From: an uncultured Chloroflexota bacterium
GTDB taxonomy: Bacteria > Chloroflexota > Limnocylindria > Limnocylindrales > CSP1-4
Length of the DNA: 64,000 nt
Reading direction: 5' to 3'
Assembly: GCA_903822495.1 (NCBI GenBank)
Contig: CAIJPD010000050.1
Coordinates: 62,001 to 126,000 of the forward strand
Shown: positions 51,135 to 59,921 of the stretch, one piece after another
Layout: every line of letters begins with the position of its first letter
Numbering within the stretch: the stretch's first letter is position 1
The notes under the pieces: generated by a model
The model's database searches: none
Told to the model about the DNA's origin: nothing
The model's input: only the letters and a program-made list of their open reading frames with translations
Position numbers and translations under genes: made by a program

Positions 51135-52504
51135 GGGGTCGAGCGCTCGCCGCCGGTCGGCGCGTCGTCCGTTGACTCGCCGGTCATGAGCTCGGCCGCG
51201 ATGCCCGAGGGCGTGGGCGCCTCGCGGAGCAGCCGATTGAAGCGGGCGGCCTGCTCGCCTGCGGGCACCGCCTCCAGCCAGCGGCGGAGCAACTCCTCGC
51301 CTTCGTAGTAGACGAAGACGTACGTCCTCCAGAGCGCGTGCTCCACGAAGTCCATGCGCTGTGCGGCACGCTCGGGCGTGTCACGGCCCACGGCCACCAG
51401 GTAGTCCACCACCGCGGCCCGATCCAGGCCGTCCTCGTGCCGCAGCAGCGCCGCGTTGCCGCCGATCGCGCGGAGCAGGTGGCGCGCCGGCCGGATCGCG
51501 GCGAGGGTCTCCGCCACCTCTCGCGCGTGGGCCGGGTCCGCGGCGAGGGCCAGGCCGGCCCGATCGAAGAGCTCCGCCAGCAGTCCGGCTTCGGCCGCCG
51601 GCGGGATCACGAACCGGTAGCCCAGGTTGGCCAGGCCCTCGCTGACCAGGCATTCGGGGGTGTTGATCAGCAGCACGCTGTGCTCCAGTCGGCGCTGGGC
51701 CATCACCAGGCCAGCCTCCTTCCAGGCGTGCTCCAGGTGGTGCCCGGGGAACGTCTCGTGCGAGACGGTGCGCAGGAGGTCGGGCGCCCGGATGGGCAGG
51801 TCAACGTTCAGCTCCACCCGCGAGCGCATGCCGCCGTCGTACCAGTTGTAGCCGGACCAGGGCTTGTCGGTGACCAGGCTGACCCGGAGGTCCTCGCCGG
51901 GCGGCACCCCGAAGGTCGTCGTTGCGCTCGCCCGGAACCGGCCCACCAGCCAGTCGACGATCAGCGGGAGGCGTTCGGCCGGGACGGTCAGCGCGGCATC
52001 CCAGGCGCGGAGCCGCTCATCCAGGGAGCCTGCCCCGGGGATGCGGGCATCGAGCTCCGCGGCGGCCGCGTCGAACAGGCTGTCCGGCAGCCGCTCGGGG
52101 CGCCAGTCGAAGCAGGCGGCGACGTGGTCGGCGTACGCGAGTGCGTCGCCGGCGAGGGAAGCGGCATGCGCCTGGAGTGCCCGCGCCTGCACGGCCAGCC
52201 AGCGGCGGCGGGCGGGGTCGGGCACCTCGGCATCCAGGCGGGCCAGCAGGGCGGTGGCGTCGTCGCGCAGGCGGGCGCCGGAGCGGAGCTGCTCCATGTC
52301 CACGCTGGCCTTGAGGTCGGCGGGGCCAAAGTAGCCGTCCACGAACCCGGGGATGTGCTGGTCCAGCCGGAGCGCGAGGAGGAGGTAGTCGCGCGCGATC
52401 GCATCCGGGACGGGCACCTCGCGGGTACCGCCCATGGCGGGGGTGGTGGGGCGGGCCGCCGCTCGGTCAGTTGGTCCGCCGCGGGCCCCGGGGCCGTCCG
52501 TCAT
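51131..52504 (-). CDS. DUF885-family putative metallopeptidase
   Basis: The protein has 457 residues. The zinc motif is HETFPGHHLEH (HExxPGHH variant typical of DUF885), with a downstream Glu in CLVSEGLANLGYRF. The protein is otherwise helical, and no signal peptide is seen, so it is probably cytosolic. The ATG overlaps the stop of the upstream gene (ATGA). It is last in the pab operon, whose other members have no obvious link to proteolysis. Confidence 0.85.
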   Translation of the reverse strand: MTDGPGARGGPTDRAAARPTTPAMGGTREVPVPDAIARDYLLLALRLDQHIPGFVDGYFGPADLKASVDMEQLRSGARLRDDATALLARLDAEVPDPARRRWLAVQARALQAHAASLAGDALAYADHVAACFDWRPERLPDSLFDAAAAELDARIPGAGSLDERLRAWDAALTVPAERLPLIVDWLVGRFRASATTTFGVPPGEDLRVSLVTDKPWSGYNWYDGGMRSRVELNVDLPIRAPDLLRTVSHETFPGHHLEHAWKEAGLVMAQRRLEHSVLLINTPECLVSEGLANLGYRFVIPPAAEAGLLAELFDRAGLALAADPAHAREVAETLAAIRPARHLLRAIGGNAALLRHEDGLDRAAVVDYLVAVGRDTPERAAQRMDFVEHALWRTYVFVYYEGEELLRRWLEAVPAGEQAARFNRLLREAPTPSGIAAELMTGESTDDAPTGGERSTP

Positions 52505-53019
52505 CGCTGCATCTTCTCCGGGCGCGGGGCACGCGGGCCAGGGTGCAGGTCGCGGTGCGCCTCGGCCAGTCGGCGGGCCTCCGCCAGGTCGTTGCTGACC
52601 GCCGACAGCGACGGCCTTTCGGCGCGGCCGGCCGATCCCGGCGCGGCCTCCCCGGCCTCCCTGGCCGCCGCGGCCGAACCGCCGCCCGGGCCCACCCCGC
52701 CCGTCTCGCCCACGAACGGCAGCCCGCGCTGCGCCGAATCCAGGCTGCCCAGCAGCACGGCGTTCTTGGCGGTCACCACCTCGCGAACGTAGGCCGCCTC
52801 CTCCTGGGCCGTGAGCGGGCGGCCGCGGATCACGGACCTGGGGCGCCCCACGGACAGCCACGCCATGTGGAACCGGTCCATGTTCCCCCAGGCCGACCGG
52901 AGCAGGTCGTCGGAGAGCTGGAGCCAGAGCTGGAGGCTGCCCATCGCCGGGGCGGCCATGAGGCGCTCACCCTCGTCGATCAACTGGCGGGTGTGGCTGA
53001 CCAGATCGTCGCGGTTCAC
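52501..53019 (-). CDS. Helical hypothetical protein in the pab operon
   Basis: The protein has 172 residues from a GTG overlapping the aminotransferase stop (GTGA). Helical segments include DDLVSHTRQLIDEGERLMA and QLWLQLSDDLLRSAWGNMDRF. A Gly/Ala-rich loop (about 105-130) and an Arg-rich C-terminus follow. No known family is recognised. It is overlapped by the DUF885 gene, so the two may work together. Confidence 0.7.
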   Translation of the reverse strand: MNRDDLVSHTRQLIDEGERLMAAPAMGSLQLWLQLSDDLLRSAWGNMDRFHMAWLSVGRPRSVIRGRPLTAQEEAAYVREVVTAKNAVLLGSLDSAQRGLPFVGETGGVGPGGGSAAAAREAGEAAPGSAGRAERPSLSAVSNDLAEARRLAEAHRDLHPGPRAPRPEKMQR

Positions 53020-53954
53020 GCGGATGCCGCCCCGGGGTCCACACCGGGCGCCCCGGGCGCGTCCGATGCCGGCGCCGGCGGCGCGTCGAAGCAGGCTTCC
53101 CGGTCGGCCCGGGCGCGTCGCGTCCACGGCCCCGGTCGGCCGGCCCCGATCGATCGACCCTCGAAGCGGGTCACGGGGATCACCCCGGCCACGCTGCTGC
53201 ACATGAACGCCTCGTCCGCCTCGGCCAGGTGGCGCGTCGTGAAGAGGCCCTGGTCCGGGCGCAGGCCGACCAGCTCTCCCCAGCCCAGCAGCCAGGCGCG
53301 GGTGGTCCCCTCCAGGATCCCGCACGCCAGCGACGGGGTGATCAGCCGACCATCGACCAGGAGGAAGAGGTTCGCGGCCGTGCCCTCGGACAGGTAGCCG
53401 TCGGTCGTCAGGAAGATGGCGTCGTCGGCGTCGGCGCGCGTCGCCTCCAGCCGGGCGTACACCGAATCGGCGCGGCTGGTGGACTTGACCGCCGACATCG
53501 GGTTCTCGGGGTCGCGCCGGACGCTGGAGATGACCACGTTCAGCCCCTCCGCCAACTGGGCGGCCGGGGGCGGCTGCATGGGCCAGGCCTGGATCACGAC
53601 GGTGGGGCGGGTGCCCGGCGGCGGGAGGGTGCCGCGACCGGGCGTGGCACCCCGGCTGATCGTGATCCGGACCGCCGCGTCGCCCGCAGGCTTGCCCAGC
53701 CCCTCGGCGTCGAGGAGCTGGCGGATCCCGGCGGCCAGGCGCGCCTCCAGGTCCGGGCCCGCGTTGATCTCCAGCAGCTCCAGGGAGTGGCGGAGCCGCG
53801 TCACGTGGCGGTCCAGCTCGATAGAGCGGCCGGCCCGGGCGCGCAGCGTCTCGAAGACGGCGTCGCCCAGCTGGAATCCGCGGTCCGTCACGGACAGGTG
53901 GGGCGCACCGGCCGGCACGAGCCGACCATCGATCCAGACGCTGGTGGGGTCCAT
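53016..53954 (-). CDS. pabC: Class IV aminotransferase, likely aminodeoxychorismate lyase
   Basis: The protein has 312 residues. Fold-type IV PLP enzyme with the catalytic Lys in SAVKSTSRAD, LSVTDRGFQLGDAVFETLRA near the start and LSEGTAANLFLLVDG. In an operon with pabB the lyase role (aminodeoxychorismate to p-aminobenzoate, for folate) is most likely; branched-chain or D-amino-acid transaminase activity is possible. A Pro/Ala tail of about 30 residues extends the C-terminus. CATAAT lies 6 nt before the ATG, inside the end of the upstream hydrolase gene. Confidence 0.88.
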   Translation of the reverse strand: MDPTSVWIDGRLVPAGAPHLSVTDRGFQLGDAVFETLRARAGRSIELDRHVTRLRHSLELLEINAGPDLEARLAAGIRQLLDAEGLGKPAGDAAVRITISRGATPGRGTLPPPGTRPTVVIQAWPMQPPPAAQLAEGLNVVISSVRRDPENPMSAVKSTSRADSVYARLEATRADADDAIFLTTDGYLSEGTAANLFLLVDGRLITPSLACGILEGTTRAWLLGWGELVGLRPDQGLFTTRHLAEADEAFMCSSVAGVIPVTRFEGRSIGAGRPGPWTRRARADREACFDAPPAPASDAPGAPGVDPGAASA

Positions 53955-53961
53955 CACCGGA

Positions 53962-54894
53962 TTATGCGGGCGCAGCCGCGTCGAGGACCCGGACGAGCCA
54001 GGCGCGGGCGCGGGCCGTGTGCTGTCGGGCGATGCCGGTGTCGGGTGCCCACACCTCGAAGCCGTGCGGGGCGCCGGGCACCACGTCGAGTTCCACGGCG
54101 ACGCCCGCGGCGCGGAGCCGCTCGGCATAGGCCAGGCCCTCGCCGTGGAAGAGCTCGATGTCACCGACGCCGATCCAGGCCGGTGGCAGCCCGGCGAGGT
54201 CATCGCGGCGAGCCGGGACCGCGTAGGGCGGCACGACGGGCGAGCCCGGCTCGAGCTCCAGGTACGCGGCCCAGCCGAAGCGATTGAGGCGGTTGTTCCA
54301 GACGAAGTGGTCGATTGGGTCCAGGTCTCGACGTGCGGCGGTGCGGTCATCGAGCATCGGGCAGAAGAGGAGCTGGGCCGCCGGCTGCCCCCCGCCCTCG
54401 TCGTGGAGCCGCTGGACCAGGGCCGCCGCCAGGCCACCGCCCGCGCTCTCGCCGCCGATGACGACCCTCGAGGCCTCGACCCCAAGCCCGGCGGCCTCTC
54501 GCTGGAGCCACGCCCACGCCGCGTGGCAGTCATCGAGCGCGGCCGGGAATGGGTCCTCGGGCGCCTTGCGGTACTCGGCCGACACCACGACGATCCCGAG
54601 CTCGCGCGCCATCTCACCGCACAGCCGGTCGTTCTGCACCGCCCGGCCGATGACCAGGCCGCCGCCGTGGATCCACAGGAGCGCGCCGTTGGCGCGGACG
54701 ACGGCCGGCCGATAGAGGCGCACACCGCGATCACCGCCCGGCAGGCGACGGATCGACACCCCCTGCACCCTGGAACCGGGTAGCACGGCGAGCAGGGTGC
54801 GGATCAGCCGGCGGCGCCAGGGGCGATCGAGCCCGCCGGCACTCGCCATCCGCAGCCTTCCCCTGAGCTCCGGGGCGACGCGGTCCAACTCCAT
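53962..54894 (-). CDS. HSL-type alpha/beta hydrolase (esterase/lipase)
   Basis: The protein has 310 residues. The hormone-sensitive-lipase signature HGGG (LLWIHGGGLVIG) forms the oxyanion hole. The nucleophile lies in GGESAGGGLA, the acid in GDIELFHGEG and His in GAPHGFEVW. It hydrolyses short acyl esters. AGGGAG about 9 nt upstream supports the ATG. It lies 87 bp after pabB and 7 bp before pabC, an unexpected place for an esterase. Confidence 0.92.
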   Translation of the reverse strand: MELDRVAPELRGRLRMASAGGLDRPWRRRLIRTLLAVLPGSRVQGVSIRRLPGGDRGVRLYRPAVVRANGALLWIHGGGLVIGRAVQNDRLCGEMARELGIVVVSAEYRKAPEDPFPAALDDCHAAWAWLQREAAGLGVEASRVVIGGESAGGGLAAALVQRLHDEGGGQPAAQLLFCPMLDDRTAARRDLDPIDHFVWNNRLNRFGWAAYLELEPGSPVVPPYAVPARRDDLAGLPPAWIGVGDIELFHGEGLAYAERLRAAGVAVELDVVPGAPHGFEVWAPDTGIARQHTARARAWLVRVLDAAAPA

Positions 54895-54981
54895 CGATCG
54901 AGGCTCCCTGTGGCGGACCAGACCGCTCCAAGCCTACCCCGCCGTGGCCGCCGACCGGCCCCGGACTGGCCGGGTCGACCG

Positions 54982-56517
54982 CTAGGCCAGCACCTCGAAC
55001 GCGCCGATCGCCTGGAGGGGCCCGCGCGCCTTGGTCCGCGTCTCCTCCCACTCCACCAGCGGGTCGCTGCGCCACGTGATCCCGCCGCCCACGTGGAGCG
55101 TCAGCCGGCGGCCGTCGGCGACGAACGTCCGGATCAGGATGCTGGTCTCCATGGCCCCGTCCGGCCCGATCCAGCCCAGCGCCCCCGTGTACGGACCGCG
55201 GCGGACGGGCTCCAGCCGCTCGATCAGCTCCATGGCCCGGATCTTGGGTGCCCCCGTGATGCTGCCACCGGGGAACGCGGCGGCCAGCAGGTCGAAGGGG
55301 CCCAGGCCCGGTCGGAGTCGGCCGGTAATGGTGGAGACGAGGTGCTGGACGGCACCCGCGCGCTCCAGGCGAGTCAGCCGCGGCACCCGCACCGATCCGG
55401 GCCGGCAGACGCGCCCCAGGTCGTTGCGCAGGACGTCGACGATCATCACGTTCTCGGCGTGGTCCTTGGCGCTCCCCAGGAGATCGCGGGCCAGGTTGCG
55501 CTCCTCGTCCGCGTCCAGGCCGCGCGAGCGGGTGCCCTTGATGGGGTCCGCGGTCACGAGGCCACTCGCCGTCACGGCGACGAACTCTTCCGGCGACGCG
55601 GAGATCAGCCCGCGACGGCCGGCGCCCGGCACACGGCCCAGGTCCACGAAGGCCCCGAACCTGGCCGGGTCTCCGCCACGCAGCCGGCGATAGAGCGACC
55701 ACGGGTCGCCGTCGAACGGGGTGGCCAGGCGACGCGCCAGGTTGGCCTGGTAGAGCTGGCCCTCGGCGATGGCGGCCCGGAGCGATTCCACCGCCGCGAC
55801 GTACGCGACCTTGCTGAGCCCGGAGACGAACCGGAGCGCGGGCGCCGCGACGCCCCCGCGGACCGCCGACGGGGTGTCGTGATGGCTGACAGCGGCGAGG
55901 AGCCCGGTCCCGGGGCGGTCGCCCGCGGGCGTGCGGGCGACCGCCGCTCCGCCGCCGCCCAACCCATGGAGCCGGTCCCGGACCTGGGCCATCCGGTGGC
56001 CCAGGCGCGCCTCGTCGCCGTCCAGCACCCGGCCCGCCAGCCACGCCCGCCCCGTGCGGTGATCCCATGCCACCGCCCAGTCGTGGAGCGCGAGGTGGAG
56101 CTCGGGCAGGTCCTGGTCCGGCGCGGCGATGGACGGGAGCCGCTCCAGCCGCCGACCCACGTCGTAGCCGACGTAGCCCACCAGGCCACCGGCGAACGGC
56201 ACCCCGGCGAGCGACGGCGGGGCGAGGCGGGCGACCAGGCGCCGGGCGTCGGCGAACGGGTCGAGACCGTCGGTGGGGGCGTTGAGCTCGGCCACGGGAT
56301 CCGCGACCAGGTAGGACCAGCGCGCGTTACGGCCGGCGCGGGCGCTCTCCAGGAGCGTGACGCCGGGCAGGTCGCGCAACTGGGCCGCCACCTCCACCGG
56401 CGCCAGGTCGCCGAGCGCGGGGAGGAGCTCCAGCCGAACGCCAGGCGGGAGGGGGGAGCGTGCGGCCGCGAGGTTGGGGCGCGAAATGGTGCGGGCCTCC
56501 TCGGCGTCGCTGGTCAC
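54982..56517 (-). CDS. pabB: Aminodeoxychorismate/anthranilate synthase component I
   Basis: The protein has 511 residues from a GTG located 6 nt after TATGAT. Chorismate-binding motifs are clear: SASPEEFVAV, the Lys in ADPIKGTRSRG, LARDLLGSAKDHAENVMIVDVLRNDLGR and GGSITGAPKIRAMELI, the last two absent in MenF-type enzymes. The adjacent pabC points to p-aminobenzoate rather than tryptophan. No glutamine amidotransferase (PabA) is in the operon. Confidence 0.94.
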   Translation of the reverse strand: MTSDAEEARTISRPNLAAARSPLPPGVRLELLPALGDLAPVEVAAQLRDLPGVTLLESARAGRNARWSYLVADPVAELNAPTDGLDPFADARRLVARLAPPSLAGVPFAGGLVGYVGYDVGRRLERLPSIAAPDQDLPELHLALHDWAVAWDHRTGRAWLAGRVLDGDEARLGHRMAQVRDRLHGLGGGGAAVARTPAGDRPGTGLLAAVSHHDTPSAVRGGVAAPALRFVSGLSKVAYVAAVESLRAAIAEGQLYQANLARRLATPFDGDPWSLYRRLRGGDPARFGAFVDLGRVPGAGRRGLISASPEEFVAVTASGLVTADPIKGTRSRGLDADEERNLARDLLGSAKDHAENVMIVDVLRNDLGRVCRPGSVRVPRLTRLERAGAVQHLVSTITGRLRPGLGPFDLLAAAFPGGSITGAPKIRAMELIERLEPVRRGPYTGALGWIGPDGAMETSILIRTFVADGRRLTLHVGGGITWRSDPLVEWEETRTKARGPLQAIGAFEVLA

Positions 56518-56523
56518 GCCGCG

Positions 56524-56529
56524 ATCATA
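56524..56529 (-). promoter_or_regulatory. -10-like TATGAT, 6 nt before the pabB GTG
   Basis: TATGAT-N6-GTG on the minus strand. It decides the start and fits the leaderless pattern. Confidence 0.55.
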
Positions 56530-56678
56530 GGCCGAGCGGCGCGTTCGGCCGCGGCGCCGAGTGGCGCGGGCTCGGTGGCGCGGCGGGCTGGGTGGCGCGG
56601 CCGAGCGGCGGGGTGGCACCCACAAGTGTGGTCCCGGGCGAGTGTGGTCCCGGGCCCAACGTGATCCGCGAGCCTGCC

Positions 56679-57131
56679 TCAGCCGTCGCCCGAGACACGA
56701 TCCTGGCGGCTGAAGGCCAGCAGCCGCTCCCGGCACGCGGCGGCCTCGCGCTGCGCCTGGCGCACGATCCAGGGATCGACCCGGGGCGAGTCCTCCAGCG
56801 TGATGGTGGGACCCTGCTCCCCGTCCTCCACCACCACCCCGGACGAGCTCCGGTAGTCCGTCATCCAGTTGGCGTGGAGCTGGAGCGCCACGTCCGTGAC
56901 GACGGGGAGCGTGAAGAGCCAGTCCAGGTGGGTGGCGTTGAGACGGTCGACGATGGCCGCAAGGCGAACGGCCTGTCCGCGCGGGATGCGAGCGAAGAGG
57001 TGGAGCACCCGCAGCGAGCTGAACGGGTCAGCAGATTCGGCGACCACCGGGGGCGACATGGCGTCGTCAGGGAGACCGCCCGGCGCGGCGCGGAGCCGGA
57101 GCTGGCCCTGCGCGATGGGTCCGTGGCTCAC
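56679..57131 (-). CDS. Hypothetical protein, divergent from the SirB1-like gene
   Basis: About 150 residues from a GTG at 57131 (GGAG upstream); an ATG at 57059 would give 126. The readable core is LRVLHLFARIPRGQAVRLAAIVDRLNATHLDWLFTLPVVTDVALQLHANWMTDYR, then a Gly/Glu-rich turn and the helix WIVRQAQREAAACRERLLAF. Composition and codon use look real. No family is known to me. It is divergent from the transglutaminase-like gene, sharing a 150-bp promoter region. Confidence 0.7.
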   Translation of the reverse strand: MSHGPIAQGQLRLRAAPGGLPDDAMSPPVVAESADPFSSLRVLHLFARIPRGQAVRLAAIVDRLNATHLDWLFTLPVVTDVALQLHANWMTDYRSSSGVVVEDGEQGPTITLEDSPRVDPWIVRQAQREAAACRERLLAFSRQDRVSGDG

Positions 57132-57270
57132 GGCTGGCACATCTCCATGGCACAGAATTGGGGTTGGGTCCCGGAGCGTAGCACGGGGCCGATCCGGGCC
57201 CGCCGATCCGGGCCGGTGGGCCGGCGGGCCGGCGAACCGGCAGGCCGGTCGGCCGTTGGGCCGGTGGGCG

Positions 57271-57276
57271 TAGAAT
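57271..57276 (+). promoter_or_regulatory. -10-like TAGAAT, 9 nt before the start at 57286
   Basis: TAGAAT-N9-ATG; one mismatch to TATAAT. Confidence 0.55.
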
Positions 57277-57285
57277 CCCGCCCCC

Positions 57286-58119
57286 ATGAACCTCGACAGC
57301 GTCCGCGCCGCCAACCGCGCCTCATTCGCCGAGTTGGTGACCCGCCCCGACCGCGATATCGACCTCGCCCGCGGCGCCCTCCTGATCGCGGCCGCCGGAC
57401 GTCCCCACGTGGAGCCCGGGCCATCGCTCGCGGAGCTTGACCGCCTCGCGCACCTGGTCGGCACGGGCACGGGCACGGACGCGTCGATCGATGGCCTGGT
57501 GGAGCGCGTCAACCTGGTCCTCTTCCGGGCGGCCGGCTTCCGTGCCGCCGCGCGCGGCCGTGGTGCGGAGGCGGAGCACTCCCTCCTCGATGTCGTCGTC
57601 GACCGGCGCGTTGGCCTGCCGATCAGCCTGGCGATCGTCCAGTTGGAGGTCGCCTGGCGCGTCGGCCTGCCGCTCCACGGCGTGGGCCTGCCCGGTCACT
57701 TCATCGTCGGCGGTCCGGAAGGGCTCCTCCTGGACCCGGCCGACCGCGGCCGGCGGCTCACCCGCGACGACTGCCAGATCCTGATCCGCCGCTCCCTGGG
57801 CTCGCGGCTGGCCCTGACCGAGGCGATGCTCCGCCCCGCGGCCCGGCGCGCCATCCTCACCCGCGTGCTGCGCAACTTGCGCGTCGCACGGCTTGCCGCC
57901 CGCGACTGGCCGGCCGGACTCGCGGCCATCGAGCTGCTCGAGGTCCTGGAGCCCACCGATATCGAGCACTCGCGCGACCGGGGCCTGCTGCTTGGCCGGA
58001 TGGGCCGCTTCACCGACGCGGTGGCGCTGTTGGGCGCCTACCTGGAGTTGGCCCCGCTGGCGGGCGATGTCGACCAGGTTCGCCGGGCGATGATCACGTT
58101 CGGAGACCGCCGGAACTAG
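57286..58119 (+). CDS. SirB1-family transglutaminase-like protein
   Basis: The protein has 277 residues. Family core: LVERVNLVLFRAAGF, then LLDVVVDRRVGLPISLAIVQLEVAWRVGLPLHGVGLPGHFIVGG, the last being the most conserved block. The catalytic Cys of true transglutaminases is absent, as in other SirB1 proteins. The C-terminal 80 residues are helical, TPR-like (LLGRMGRFTDAVALLGAYLEL). The function of the family is unclear. The stop overlaps the convergent MFS gene stop by 4 bp. Confidence 0.88.
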   Translation: MNLDSVRAANRASFAELVTRPDRDIDLARGALLIAAAGRPHVEPGPSLAELDRLAHLVGTGTGTDASIDGLVERVNLVLFRAAGFRAAARGRGAEAEHSLLDVVVDRRVGLPISLAIVQLEVAWRVGLPLHGVGLPGHFIVGGPEGLLLDPADRGRRLTRDDCQILIRRSLGSRLALTEAMLRPAARRAILTRVLRNLRVARLAARDWPAGLAAIELLEVLEPTDIEHSRDRGLLLGRMGRFTDAVALLGAYLELAPLAGDVDQVRRAMITFGDRRN

Positions 58120-59369
58120 GCCGCCGCCGCCGCTGCCGCCCGCTGCGCCGGCGTGTCCCGCCGGATCTGGAGCGCCAGCAGCCCGCCCATCACGGCGAGC
58201 GATCCGGCGACCACGAACGCCACCACGTATTCGCCCAGCGCATCACGGATCGCGCCCGCGAAGATCGCGGCCATGGCGCCACCGAGCATGTGCGAGGCGA
58301 AGATCCAGCCATACACCACGCCCACGTTCTGGCGCCCGAAGCGGTCCGCCGTGAGCGCCACCGTGGGCGGAACCGTGGCGAAGTAGTCCAGGCCGAAGAA
58401 GATCGCGAAGACCGTGATGTTGAGCGTGCTGTCCAGGAAGAACGAGATCAGGATCAGGCTGACGCCGCGCAGGATGTAGTACGTGGCCAGCAGCTTGCGC
58501 GGGTCGTATCGGTCCGTCAGCCAGCCGGAGCCCAGGACCCCGACGAAGTTGAAGGCCCCGATGAGCCCCAGGGCGCCGGCGCCAACGCTGGTGTCGAACC
58601 CGTGGTCGTGCGAGAAGGCGATGAAGTGCTGGCCCACCAGCCCGGACGAGGTGGCGCCGCACGTGAAGAATGTGCCGGCCAGCAGCCAGAAGTCGCGCGA
58701 CCCGACGGCCCGCCGCATGATCCCGGGATCCGCCTTGGGCTTGGCCGTGACGATGGGCGTCCCCGGAGCGGCACCCAGGGGCGCCAGGCCCATGGACCCC
58801 GGGTCGTCGCGCATGAAGATCAGGACCGGCACGATCAGGACCGCGGTGACGGCTGCCATCAGGACGGCGCCATTCCGCCAGCCCACGGTGGTCGCCAGGA
58901 TGGCCAGAATCGGGATGAAGATCAGCTGGCCCACGCTGGAGCTGGCGCCGAAGACGCCGGTCACCATGCCGCGGTGCTTGACGAACCAGCGGCTGGCCAC
59001 CATGGCGCCGAAGGAGCTGGCGACCAGGCCGGTGCTCAGGCCGGTCACCAGGCCAAAGAAGATCGCGAACTGCCAGATCTCGTGCGACAGGCTGGTGAGG
59101 ACAAGGGCCGCGGCCGTGGTCAACACGCTGATCGCGGCGACCCGTTTCACCCCCAGGCGGTTCATGAGGGCGCCGGCGAGCGGGCCGGCCAGGCCATACA
59201 GGAGGAGACCGACGCCGGCGGCGATGGACAGCTCCGTCTTGGAGTAGCCGGTGTCGGCCTGCATCGAGAGCAGGAACGCCCCGGGGGCGGCGCGCGTGCC
59301 CGCGGTGACGAGAGCCACCGTCGCGGTGACCGCGACCATGATCCAGCCGTAGTAGAGCCTGGCACGCAT
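58116..59369 (-). CDS. Major facilitator superfamily transporter (oxalate/formate-antiporter-like)
   Basis: The 417-residue protein has 12 membrane segments. Motifs: YYGWIMVAVTATVALVTAGTR at the start, LYGLAGPLAGALMNRLGVKRV after segment 2 and FIFASHMLGGAMAAIFAGAIRD-like late sequence. These are typical of the OxlT/monocarboxylate group. Substrate unknown. TATCCT lies exactly 6 nt before the ATG at 59369. Single gene. Confidence 0.9.
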   Translation of the reverse strand: MRARLYYGWIMVAVTATVALVTAGTRAAPGAFLLSMQADTGYSKTELSIAAGVGLLLYGLAGPLAGALMNRLGVKRVAAISVLTTAAALVLTSLSHEIWQFAIFFGLVTGLSTGLVASSFGAMVASRWFVKHRGMVTGVFGASSSVGQLIFIPILAILATTVGWRNGAVLMAAVTAVLIVPVLIFMRDDPGSMGLAPLGAAPGTPIVTAKPKADPGIMRRAVGSRDFWLLAGTFFTCGATSSGLVGQHFIAFSHDHGFDTSVGAGALGLIGAFNFVGVLGSGWLTDRYDPRKLLATYYILRGVSLILISFFLDSTLNITVFAIFFGLDYFATVPPTVALTADRFGRQNVGVVYGWIFASHMLGGAMAAIFAGAIRDALGEYVVAFVVAGSLAVMGGLLALQIRRDTPAQRAAAAAAA

Positions 59370-59375
59370 CCGCGG

Positions 59376-59381
59376 AGGATA
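59376..59381 (-). promoter_or_regulatory. -10-like TATCCT, 6 nt before the MFS start
   Basis: TATCCT-N6-ATG on the minus strand; leaderless-type spacing. Confidence 0.45.
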
Positions 59382-59419
59382 GCCCAACACGGGTGTGATC
59401 CGGCCCCTGGAATCACGAA

Positions 59420-59443
59420 GGCCCCGGTGACGAGGCCGGGGCC
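59420..59443 (-). terminator. Hairpin after the small membrane protein gene
   Basis: GGCCCCGG (59420-59427) pairs with CCGGGGCC (59436-59443), 8-nt loop, 48 nt after the stop at 59492. The plus-strand flank AATCACGAAG is the same as that of the hairpin at 13824, suggesting a recurrent terminator form. Confidence 0.5.
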
Positions 59444-59491
59444 GTTGGGGAGGGCGAGGCGGGCCGCGTAGCCCGCGACTGGGAGGCGGGG

Positions 59492-59812
59492 CTACTCCCC
59501 GATGACCGCCCAGAGGAAGCCCATCATGATGAAGAAGCCCGAGAACATGGCGATCAGCCCCAGCCCGCCGTACGGCGAGTTGGCACCCTCGTGGGGGACC
59601 AACTGCAGCCCGATCCCGAAGACCAGGGCCCAGGCCACGAAGAGCAGCCCGAAGAACCACTTGCCATTGGGGCCGGTGATCCGGCTGACCCAGCCCGCGC
59701 GATGCTCCGCAGACATGGCGGCCTTGAGCATCACGAGGATCATGACCGCGACGACGAGCGTCGAGATGCCGAACTCGACCGGACGCTCGAAGATGACCGT
59801 GAACAGTTGCAC
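59492..59812 (-). CDS. Small three-segment membrane protein, unknown
   Basis: The protein has 106 residues from a GTG with GAGGG about 6 nt upstream. Three membrane segments lie at about 13-31, 52-73 and 83-102. A loop with SRITGPNGKW lies between the first two. No family recognised. Single gene, divergent from the MMPL exporter. Confidence 0.7.
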   Translation of the reverse strand: MQLFTVIFERPVEFGISTLVVAVMILVMLKAAMSAEHRAGWVSRITGPNGKWFFGLLFVAWALVFGIGLQLVPHEGANSPYGGLGLIAMFSGFFIMMGFLWAVIGE

Positions 59813-59908
59813 CTTGGGCCCTCGAAAGTTGGCTTGGGCGTCGGCGTCAGATGCTAGCAGATGATGATCCGTCCCAAGGCGCCGCCGGAGCGATTCGGCC
59901 CGCGCAAG

Positions 59909-59914
59909 TACGAT
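59909..59914 (+). promoter_or_regulatory. -10-like TACGAT, 7 nt before the MMPL start
   Basis: TACGAT-N7-ATG (59922). It favours that ATG over the in-frame ATG at 59913, which overlaps the box. Confidence 0.55.
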
Positions 59915-59921
59915 GGTGGCA